A DNA stretch of 64,000 nucleotides, taken from positions 43,390 to 107,389 of the forward strand of contig JAHBXE010000013.1 of NCBI GenBank assembly GCA_019636625.1, written 5' to 3'. Made by a program: the position numbers and the translations under genes. Shown here piece by piece: positions 44,082-50,718 of the stretch. The notes beneath the pieces were generated by a model. That model ran no database searches, had not been told where the DNA came from, and saw only the letters and a list, made by a program, of their open reading frames with translations. Position 1 is the stretch's first letter. Each line of letters starts with the position of its first letter. Source of the DNA: Phycisphaeraceae bacterium. Lineage in GTDB: Bacteria; Planctomycetota; Phycisphaerae; Phycisphaerales; UBA1924.

Positions 44082-44573
44082 CTAGTCCCCCACGAGGAAC
44101 TCCCTCTCAAACTCCGTCAGCTCTTCCGGAGGCAGGAACCGCATATCCACCTGGATCCTGCTCCGCGCCGACGGCGTCAACCCGAACTCCTGCTCCAGCT
44201 TGGTCAGGGCCATCGACAGCTTCATCGCCATTCCCACCTGCGGGAACGGCAGCACGCACTTCACTTTGCCGGCCGCGCTCGTGAGCGTGTAGGTCTCCCC
44301 GTATTTCTGGATGAACATCTCGACGCGTTTCCACCGGGCCAGGAGCTGGCAGTAGCGGGTCAGCGAGTACGTATCGGCCGAGGTCAGCACCCCCATCGCC
44401 TCGAGGATCGTGACCAGTTCCGTCCAGACCTTCTTGGCATCGTCATCGATCCAGTCCGGGCAGACCGGCCCCCCGGGCGGCGGCACAGGCTCGTGTTTAT
44501 TCCGGTCCGCCCGCCGTGACCCCCGCGCCGCAAGGATCGCCGTCGGGGTTGGCCGGGGCCCTCGCCTACCCAT
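44082..44573 (-). CDS. Phage terminase small subunit, P27 family
   Basis: 163 aa; ATG 44573 overlaps the methyltransferase stop by 8 bp. MGRRGPRPTPTAILAARGSRR is the typical P27-type start, followed by CPDWIDDDAKKVWTELVTIL and the helical oligomerisation part (LTSADTYSLTRYCQLLARWKR). The small subunit recognises packaging sites. No large terminase, portal or capsid gene occurs in the island. Confidence 0.85.
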   Translation of the reverse strand: MGRRGPRPTPTAILAARGSRRADRNKHEPVPPPGGPVCPDWIDDDAKKVWTELVTILEAMGVLTSADTYSLTRYCQLLARWKRVEMFIQKYGETYTLTSAAGKVKCVLPFPQVGMAMKLSMALTKLEQEFGLTPSARSRIQVDMRFLPPEELTEFEREFLVGD

Positions 44574-45876
44574 TGGCCACCTCCGCCGGCAGCTTGACCT
44601 TTCTCGACTTGGCCACCTGCATCCACGGCACCCCTTCCAGCGTGGCCGCCTTCCCCGTGAGCTTCTGCCAGCGCCGGATCGCCACATCGATGAACACCGG
44701 CTCGAGCTCGATCGCGAAGCACCGGCGGTCCAGCTGTTCCGCGGCGACCAGCTGGCTGCCCGAGCCGCTGAAGGGTTCAAAGCAGATGGCCCCCGGCTTG
44801 GTGTGCTTGCGCATGGGCCGGGCGAAGATCTCGAGCGGCTTTTGCGTCGGGTGCTCGTTGCCGAACACCCGGTTCTTGCCCTCCCAATTGATCTCCCAGA
44901 CGCTGTTGACCGAGTGGTCGTTGTCGTAGGAGGGCATCGAGCCTTTGACCCACCCCATCATGCAGGGCTCGTGCCGGAAGTGCCAGAAGACCCGGCCGAA
45001 CACCGAGGTGGGCTTCACCCACACGATCTGCTGGTGATCCAGGATGCCAAGCTCCTCCCACACCCGGGCGATCAGGGCCTGGCGCTTGTGGGCGTGCCAG
45101 CAGTAGATCGCGGCGTGGGGCGCGATGATGTCCAGCACCGCCCGGAAGACGCCATTGAAGAACGCCGCGGCATCTTTGATGTCCACCTCCTTATAGGTCC
45201 CCGACCAGTCCTTCCCTCCGCCGCCCCTTCGGCCGCTGCCCGCCGCGATCTCGGGGCGCTCGCCCGTGTAGTCGACCAGGTAGGGAGGATCGGTCGCGAC
45301 CAGGGCCGCTTGCTGCCCATCCATGACCCGCCGCACATCCTCGACCCGGGTGCTGTCCCCACACAGCAGGCGGTGGTTCCCCAGGACCCAGAGGTCGCCC
45401 TTGCGGGCCACCGCCTTCTTGAGGGGCTCTGGGGGTTCATCTTCAACCAGCTCACCTGTCAACCGTTCAACCCCCGCGTTCTTCGCGAGGCGGTCGAGCA
45501 TGGCCTGCACCGCATCGTTGCTGGTGGCTACGCTTGAAAGCAGTTCTTCGAGCTTCTGGGCATCTGCGCCGGCCAGGGCCGCGAGCGGATCGATGCTCGC
45601 CAACAGCACGTTCGCCTCGGCTTCGGTGACATCCAGCACTAGCACCGGCACATCCATCTCGGGGGTGGTCTCGGCCCTCAGGTGGCCGTCGATCAGCTCG
45701 AGGGAGCCATCCTCGAGTTCGCGTGCGAGCAGAGCATCGGCAAACCCAACCTCGGCCAGCAGCCCCTGGAGGGCTTCTCGCTGGGCCTTGGGATGGGTCC
45801 GCCAGTTTCTGGGATTGGGCTTGAGCTGGCACGCGCGAACGCGGCGCAGTTCACGGATCCGGTCTTTGATGTGCAC
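44566..45876 (-). CDS. ParB-N plus DNA adenine/cytosine-N4 methyltransferase
   Basis: 436 aa from GTG 45876 (VHIKDRIREL); the frame is open to 45966 without a better start. Residues 10-105 form a ParB-like N domain (LKPNPRNWRTH ... ELIDGHLRAE). The methyltransferase half has motif IV DPPY (in TDPPYLVDY) before motif I FSGSGSQLVAAEQL, the beta-class order of N6-A/N4-C enzymes. This fusion is common in phages and satellites and protects DNA from restriction. No cognate restriction enzyme is adjacent. Confidence 0.9.
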   Translation of the reverse strand: MHIKDRIRELRRVRACQLKPNPRNWRTHPKAQREALQGLLAEVGFADALLARELEDGSLELIDGHLRAETTPEMDVPVLVLDVTEAEANVLLASIDPLAALAGADAQKLEELLSSVATSNDAVQAMLDRLAKNAGVERLTGELVEDEPPEPLKKAVARKGDLWVLGNHRLLCGDSTRVEDVRRVMDGQQAALVATDPPYLVDYTGERPEIAAGSGRRGGGGKDWSGTYKEVDIKDAAAFFNGVFRAVLDIIAPHAAIYCWHAHKRQALIARVWEELGILDHQQIVWVKPTSVFGRVFWHFRHEPCMMGWVKGSMPSYDNDHSVNSVWEINWEGKNRVFGNEHPTQKPLEIFARPMRKHTKPGAICFEPFSGSGSQLVAAEQLDRRCFAIELEPVFIDVAIRRWQKLTGKAATLEGVPWMQVAKSRKVKLPAEVANG

Positions 45877-46008
45877 GTGGGGGCCTCGGCGTGCGCGGCC
45901 GACAGACCCGAAAGCATACGCCGGAAAAAAAGGGGGGTAAATGCCAAAACCCGCGCACGCGCGCACGTTGGGCCGCCACCGGTCCTGTGCGAAAGTTGCA
46001 GATTTTTA

Positions 46009-46038
46009 CCCCCCCCCTCCCGCTCCCCCCCTCCCCCC
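46009..46038. other. C-rich tract between methyltransferase and helicase genes
   Basis: Runs of C9, C3, C7 and C6 in 30 bp, so the coding strand of the module reads four G runs in close series, a textbook G-quadruplex pattern in the 185-bp gap 45877-46061. Confidence 0.55.
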
Positions 46039-46061
46039 TTCTCCCACTCGACCACTTCATC

Positions 46062-47408
46062 TCAGTGGAATCGAAGTAACGGCAATTGGAACGTCATTTC
46101 GGCCATTCCACGTGCCCCGTACTTGTCCTTGAGCAGGTGGACCTGCGTGATGCTCTGTCGCCGGTTCCATTCCATGCGATCCAAGTCGGTATCCGACGCT
46201 GGGCTCGCCTCCATCAAGTGCGGTCGGTAAACGGCCATGATGAAGTCGGCCTTGCTCTCGATCGGCACGCCGCCGAACGCCTCATTGAGGCGAGGGGGTT
46301 GTCCCGACTTGCTTGCGTCACGGGTGACCTGGGACACCACGAGCACAAGCAACTCCAAGTCTCGCGCGATGCGCTGAAGCCATCGCATCGACTCGGCGAC
46401 AGACTGAACATCGTCCTTCGCCATTGGCGGAAGGTTTTGCAGATAGTCCACGAGGACGACACCGCTCGGCCCATTCTTATCGCGGTACTCGACGCATCGC
46501 GCGAAGATTGCCGCGGCGTTCATGTTGTCCTCGACGATCTCGAAGTTCATCGCGTCGTGGTCCACGAGCACCTTTCGGAGACGGTCCCACTCCGCATCGG
46601 TCGGAAGCTCGCCGCGATTCCATCGCTCGTGAACGGAAACACCGGCCGCCGCCGAGAGCATCGTCGCGGCGATCCGCTTGGCCGGTTGCTCGTAGCTGAA
46701 CACACGCACCCACCGGCCCTGAGTCTGTGCAAGGCCGCCCGCGATCTGGATGCACAGAGTCGTCTTTCCGCTCGATGTGTACCCGTACACCACGCCGAGC
46801 CCCGATGCCGCGATCCCGCCAAGGTCGCGGTCGATGCCCTCGATGCCCGTCGGCAACATGCACGACTCACGGCGCTGAAGCTGAGCCAGTACCGCGCGTT
46901 CAGCATCGGCGAGACGTGTGTCGCGGACGATGACCCGGGCGCGGGCCGCGGACGAAACACGCTCGATCGCGGCATTGCACAGATCATCGACATCCTCCGC
47001 GGCGCCCCGGTTGAGGATCGAATGAACCGCTTTGTCCGCGGCGTCGATGACACGGCGAAGCCGAGCGCACTCGATGACGCGCTTGATCGCCCACGGTGCC
47101 GCCGCCGCGCTCGGTGTCGAAGTGAGCAGTTCGTCCAGGTAACTGTCGCCGCCGCACCGTTCCAGGGTGCCGGACTCGGTGAGACGGGACGCCACCTGCA
47201 CGGCGAGCGTGTCCCCATCATCCTGCACGCTGCGCTGCAACGCCGAGAAGATCATCGCGTGCCGCTCGGCGTAGAAGTCGCCAGCAGATAGGCCGGACTT
47301 CCGACACTCGTTGAACACGCGGGGGTCCAGCATGATCGCGCCGAGTAGCGTCATTTCAGCGTGCGGGTCGTGAGGCACCAGGCGATGAACAGCGGTTCGC
47401 GTGCTCAT
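46062..47408 (-). CDS. dnaB: Replicative DNA helicase (DnaB-like)
   Basis: 448 aa, the usual DnaB length. N-terminal domain HDPHAEMTLLGAIMLDPRVF, then a RecA-type motor with Walker A GYTSSGKTT (residues 209-217), Walker B VVLVDYLQNL, the Gln sensor VVSQVTR and an Arg-finger region near the end (HLLKDKYGARG). ATG 47408 overlaps the initiator stop by 4 bp. The 5'-to-3' hexameric helicase would be loaded at the island origin by the preceding gene product. Confidence 0.93.
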   Translation of the reverse strand: MSTRTAVHRLVPHDPHAEMTLLGAIMLDPRVFNECRKSGLSAGDFYAERHAMIFSALQRSVQDDGDTLAVQVASRLTESGTLERCGGDSYLDELLTSTPSAAAAPWAIKRVIECARLRRVIDAADKAVHSILNRGAAEDVDDLCNAAIERVSSAARARVIVRDTRLADAERAVLAQLQRRESCMLPTGIEGIDRDLGGIAASGLGVVYGYTSSGKTTLCIQIAGGLAQTQGRWVRVFSYEQPAKRIAATMLSAAAGVSVHERWNRGELPTDAEWDRLRKVLVDHDAMNFEIVEDNMNAAAIFARCVEYRDKNGPSGVVLVDYLQNLPPMAKDDVQSVAESMRWLQRIARDLELLVLVVSQVTRDASKSGQPPRLNEAFGGVPIESKADFIMAVYRPHLMEASPASDTDLDRMEWNRRQSITQVHLLKDKYGARGMAEMTFQLPLLRFH

Positions 47409-48376
47409 GCCGGGACTCCGTAACGCCCTCGGGGCATCCTTTTCGCTTCGCCGTCACCGGCCGCGGCGGCGGGACCGCTTGCTTTGCGCCCCGCGGTGCC
47501 GCCTTGCTCCTGGGCGCGACTGAGCCAGTTGTGCATAAACCGCTCGTGGTTCTGCTTCCGCTTGTCCCGGTTCGCGCGGAGCCACGAGTCAGCCTTCGCC
47601 AGCTCGCGGTCCAGGTCGCACGCAGGGAAGGCCGCGGCCCATCGGGTGCGGTGTCCGTCCGTCAGCCCGCCCCACCCGTCCGTGGGATTCCAGGTGAGCG
47701 AAGCGTGCTGCGCCGCCGTCGCCGTTCCGTTACGTTCATAGTTCTTAGTTCGACCCGCAGAGTTATGCGGTGCAAACACCCCAACAGATGCCGTCGCTTG
47801 CGGTGCTACGCGACCTTCGTGCGGTGCTACGTTCTGAGTGTGCGGTGCAATGGGTGTCGGACTCCGTGCGGTGCTACGTTGCACCGCATCTAGGTGCGGT
47901 GCTGCCGCCTCTTGCACCGAACACAGTGGCGGTCCCACATCGCCTTTGTTGGGAGACTCAGGCGGTGCAGAGTGACGAGCGACGCAACCAAGGTTCAGTC
48001 GACGGGTCCGCGCTCGTCGCCCGCCCTGGTACTTCCCATGCTCTCCAAGGCCGCTGTCGATGATGATCGTCGTCACGCCTGCATCGTCGAGCGCCTTCTG
48101 CCGCCTAGCGATCGTGTCGGGTGAGCATCCGACGTAGTGAGCCAGCGTGCGGGGGCCGACGTAGGTCTCGCCCGCGGCGTCCGCGTGTGCCGCCATAACC
48201 ACCAACATGAAGCAGCAGTCCTCTGGAACTCTCGGATCGTGAGCGATCGCGTCGAATCGTGAGAGAAAGAGACGCTGTTCCTCGGGTCCGGCGAGGATGA
48301 CCGGAAGTTCGGGGAGTGGGGGCGTGCGTGCACTTGGTGGAGAGGTGTCATGGGAGTGGGGGGAGTTGCCGTTCAC
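47405..48376 (-). CDS. Replication initiator-like HTH protein
   Basis: 323 aa. N-terminal winged helix-turn-helix (CCFMLVVMAAHADAAGETYVGPRTLAHYVGCSPDTIARRQKALDDAGV), a variable His/Pro/Ala linker encoded by iteron repeats (about residues 135-205), and a C-terminal helical part (DRELAKADSWLRANRDKRKQNHERFMHNWL) like phage proteins that bridge origin and helicase. The gene precedes dnaB with a 4-bp overlap. Role by analogy with lambda O/DnaT-type proteins. Confidence 0.7.
   Translation of the reverse strand: MNGNSPHSHDTSPPSARTPPLPELPVILAGPEEQRLFLSRFDAIAHDPRVPEDCCFMLVVMAAHADAAGETYVGPRTLAHYVGCSPDTIARRQKALDDAGVTTIIIDSGLGEHGKYQGGRRARTRRLNLGCVARHSAPPESPNKGDVGPPLCSVQEAAAPHLDAVQRSTARSPTPIAPHTQNVAPHEGRVAPQATASVGVFAPHNSAGRTKNYERNGTATAAQHASLTWNPTDGWGGLTDGHRTRWAAAFPACDLDRELAKADSWLRANRDKRKQNHERFMHNWLSRAQEQGGTAGRKASGPAAAAGDGEAKRMPRGRYGVPA
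47766..47968 (+). repeat. Iterons TGCGGTGC(TACG), probable replication origin
   Basis: Exact TGCGGTGC starts at 47766, 47799, 47820, 47841, 47867 and 47895, with one inverted copy (GCACCGCA) at 47881-47888 and a one-off copy at 47961. Three copies extend to TGCGGTGCTACG. They lie inside the initiator gene and encode its repetitive VAPH-type linker, as lambda ori lies within gene O. Confidence 0.72.
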
Positions 48377-48384
48377 AGCGGCTC

Positions 48385-48636
48385 CTAGAAAAACGGCGTC
48401 ACCCGTGGGGCTGGACGCCGGCGAGGTGCTGATCTCGGTGAAATGTGGGTTCGGTTTGAACGGGCCTGTTCAAAGGCCGCAAGGCTCTCGGCGCGAACGC
48501 GCCACCGCGGTCGGCCGCCCGGCCGGGCCGCAAAGTTGATCGCTTCAAGTTCGCCGGATGCAATCCAAGTGTGCACTTTGCTCACCCGGATGCCGCGTTC
48601 CCGTGCGATCGCTGGTGGCGTGAGCCACTCAGCCAT
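48385..48636 (-). CDS. Excisionase-like helix-turn-helix protein
   Basis: 83 aa. MAEWLTPPAIARERGIRVSKVHTWIASGELEAINF is a MerR/excisionase-type HTH with a basic wing (GGRPRWRV) and a basic tail. ATG 48636 overlaps the preceding HTH gene by 8 bp. Likely excisionase/recombination directionality factor or regulator of the island's early genes. Confidence 0.75.
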   Translation of the reverse strand: MAEWLTPPAIARERGIRVSKVHTWIASGELEAINFAARPGGRPRWRVRAESLAAFEQARSNRTHISPRSAPRRRPAPRVTPFF

Positions 48637-49000
48637 GGGTTGGCGCCGGGGTCCGGGGTTCGGACGTGGCGGGACAGCTACTGCGGCGTGCGAGGAACGC
48701 CGCGAAGTTCGACGGAGGAATCCGCCAGTTGGGTCGGCCCAGACCTCGCTCCTCGATGTTGACGCCGATCAAGTCCCCGGACGCAAGCCACCGCCGGATC
48801 TTGACGGGGCGGACACCGAGTGCACGGGCCACCTCGGGCACCGTCAGGCACCGGTCCCCCGGCGCCAACTGCGGGCTGGGATCCTGATGAATGAGAGAGG
48901 GCCGACGCGCCGGTGTGTCTAGCGCCCGTGCTGCTGTTGGTTTGATCATTGGCTCAATCCCGGGCTGCGCGGCCGGCGGGAAGAACTCAAGTTCTGACAA
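48629..49000 (-). CDS. Excisionase-like helix-turn-helix protein
   Basis: 123 aa. Same fold as its neighbour: CLTVPEVARALGVRPVKIRRWLASGDLIGVNI, then LGRPNWRIPPSNF. The first 45 residues are Pro-rich and the true start could be the internal Met at residue 18. It begins 24 bp after the integrase stop. Two adjacent small HTH genes after int fit a control/excision pair. Confidence 0.72.
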   Translation of the reverse strand: MSELEFFPPAAQPGIEPMIKPTAARALDTPARRPSLIHQDPSPQLAPGDRCLTVPEVARALGVRPVKIRRWLASGDLIGVNIEERGLGRPNWRIPPSNFAAFLARRSSCPATSEPRTPAPTHG

Positions 49001-49024
49001 AGGCTAGGCAGCAGGTTGCATCGG

Positions 49025-50299
49025 TCAAGTGCCGGGAAGAGCCGTTGAATTCCCCGGCGATCCGAACAGCCATCCTCGCACATGCTCGGACACTTTGGCG
49101 AGCCGGTCGTCCGCGATCCGTTCGATGTAGTGCGTCGCGATGTCCCCGCCGGGCTCGTGGCCCATGACCAGGTCCACGGCTCGGCGATCCCCGACTTCAT
49201 CGGCGACGGTTCGAAAGGTGTGCCGCAGGGAGTAGAAGCTGCGGCCTGGTTTGTGGGTCTTCGTCGCCCTCAAGAGCTTGCCGAACTGCAGGCCCACCCC
49301 GTCCGAGATCACGGCCTTGGTCGCGCCCTTGCTGCGGGCACCGGGGTCCTTCACGCGGACCCACCGCTGCCGGTACTTGGTGATGAACAAGATGTTGTCA
49401 TCCGCACTGTCCGCCGGCTCCTTGCGCAGCCTGCGGTAGTTCCGAACCGCCGCGACGGTCTCTGGCCAGAGCGCCGCCCGGCGGGCGATTCCCGTCTTGG
49501 GCCGCGGAAAGTCCAGAGTTCCCCGTTTGAGATCCAAGCCCGAGATGGGCAGTTCCGCGATGTCAGTATTGCCGAGGCCGCAGTTGATCCCTAGGAGGAC
49601 CATGGCCCTGAGTGTCGGGCTTGCTCCTTCCAGGAGCGCGGCGATCTCAGCCTGCTCAAAGAGACGCGGACCCCGTTCTCGCTTGGCCATTCGCACCATC
49701 CGCATAGCGGGACGGACGAACTCGGGTCCGAACCGGACGGGGTGCTCAATAAGGCCGGCGTCGTAGGCGTACTTGAAGACCGAACGCACCCTGTTGATCT
49801 GGTTCCCCAGCGCCACGGGTCCACGGGTCTTGGCAAGCGAGGCACGGAAGACACCGAAGTCGGCGGCGGACAAATGCTGCACGATGCCATTACGGCCGAA
49901 CCCGTCGACCAAGAGTCGGCACGCGGCGTGGTAGTCTGCGAAGGACCGCTTCCCCATGTCGCCTGACTCGAGACGACGCTGTTTGGCTGTCATGAAGTGG
50001 TTGGCCAAGTCTCGAACCGATAGTCCCCCGCCCCCGCGCATAGGCGACGATCCGCGAAACGCGATCGAACTTGCGGTGGGGCCAGCGGCCCGACCCGCGT
50101 AGAGGTCGTCGCGTTGGGCCAAGTACCGGGCAAGGGCGCCCGAAGGGTCTTCCCACGGCCCAAAGAACGCAAAGCGGCCGCGGATCTTCTTGGCCCACCG
50201 GCCCGTCAAGTGCGGGAAGAGCGGGAAATCCGGATAGGGCTTCTTTGGTCGAACTCGCTTGGTTCGAGATCGCTCCCTACCCTTTCCTTCTATGGTCAT
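49025..50299 (-). CDS. Tyrosine recombinase/integrase
   Basis: 424 aa from ATG 50299 with GGGAG upstream; a GTG at 50344 would add 15 residues but falls in a GGTGTCA repeat. SAM-like core-binding domain about 90-190, catalytic domain about 200-410 with box II RHTFR and box III GHEPGGDIATHYIE (nucleophile Tyr). The box I position reads GINCGLGNTDIAEL, without the usual catalytic Arg, a feature I associate with planctomycete integrases. It directs strand exchange at the tRNA-Lys site 274 bp away. Confidence 0.93.
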   Translation of the reverse strand: MTIEGKGRERSRTKRVRPKKPYPDFPLFPHLTGRWAKKIRGRFAFFGPWEDPSGALARYLAQRDDLYAGRAAGPTASSIAFRGSSPMRGGGGLSVRDLANHFMTAKQRRLESGDMGKRSFADYHAACRLLVDGFGRNGIVQHLSAADFGVFRASLAKTRGPVALGNQINRVRSVFKYAYDAGLIEHPVRFGPEFVRPAMRMVRMAKRERGPRLFEQAEIAALLEGASPTLRAMVLLGINCGLGNTDIAELPISGLDLKRGTLDFPRPKTGIARRAALWPETVAAVRNYRRLRKEPADSADDNILFITKYRQRWVRVKDPGARSKGATKAVISDGVGLQFGKLLRATKTHKPGRSFYSLRHTFRTVADEVGDRRAVDLVMGHEPGGDIATHYIERIADDRLAKVSEHVRGWLFGSPGNSTALPGT

Positions 50300-50437
50300 C
50301 ACGGTTCTCCCATCCCGACGTGCCTCGCCAACGCGGCGTGACACCCGCAGGGATCGATGCTCTAAAGCGGGGCCGATGGTCTACACCGAAGGAGGCCACG
50401 CGTTCCCGGGCGAACCCCTCACCATGGTGCCCCAGCG

Positions 50438-50457
50438 GGTGTCAGAGCGGGTGTCAG
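50438..50457 (+). repeat. Right paired arm-type repeats GGTGTCAG
   Basis: GGTGTCAG at 50438 and 50450, 12-bp period, 116 bp inside attR; mirrors the left pair in sequence, spacing and orientation. A related inverted copy (TGACACC) is at 50339-50345. Confidence 0.6.
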
Positions 50458-50572
50458 ACCGGATTGTTGACGACTGTACAAGGAGTGGTGGGGGAGTCAA
50501 GGCGAAGAGTGAACAGCCGCGTTATTCCGCGGGTATCGAGCGGTTTTTGACGCGGGTCGTCCCGCGTAGTTC

Positions 50573-50610
50573 GAGGGCGTAGCTCAGCGGTAGAGCAGCG
50601 GCCTTTTAAG
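50573..50610 (+). repeat. attR core within tRNA-Lys
   Basis: The copy of the 38-nt direct repeat that forms the 5' half of the functional tRNA-Lys. By the geometry of the borders this half was supplied by the element, and the 3' half after it is chromosomal. Confidence 0.82.
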
Positions 50611-50644
50611 CCGTTGGTCCAGGGTTCAAATCCCTGCGCCCTCA
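50573..50644 (+). tRNA. tRNA-Lys (anticodon TTT)
   Basis: 72 nt. Acceptor GAGGGCG/CGCCCTC, D stem GCTC/GAGC, anticodon stem GCGGC/GCCGT with loop CTTTTAA (TTT), T stem CAGGG/CCCTG around TTCAAAT, discriminator A. CCA is not encoded. It is intact and is the integration target of the island. Confidence 0.97.
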
Positions 50645-50718
50645 TTGCGGGAGTGACGCCGAAGCGCGTGAACGCAGGTACGGAGTGACGGGGTGAGGGA
50701 CGGAGAGGTGGATCAGGG

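Larger units (their letters stand above)
6808..50610. mobile_element. Integrative genomic element in tRNA-Lys (about 43.8 kb)
   Basis: Bounded by a 38-nt direct repeat of the tRNA-Lys 5' half (6808-6845 and 50573-50610). It encodes a tyrosine integrase next to the right end and carries paired GGTGTCAG repeats of identical 12-bp period inside both ends. Gene content is accessory (OLD nuclease, Rhs toxins, secretion operon, IS, replication/TerS module), while housekeeping-type genes lie outside both borders. GC falls clearly in the Rhs-tip/IS segment (23.1-28.0 kb) and at about 41.3-43.1 kb. It may be several elements accreted together rather than one unit. Confidence 0.85.
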
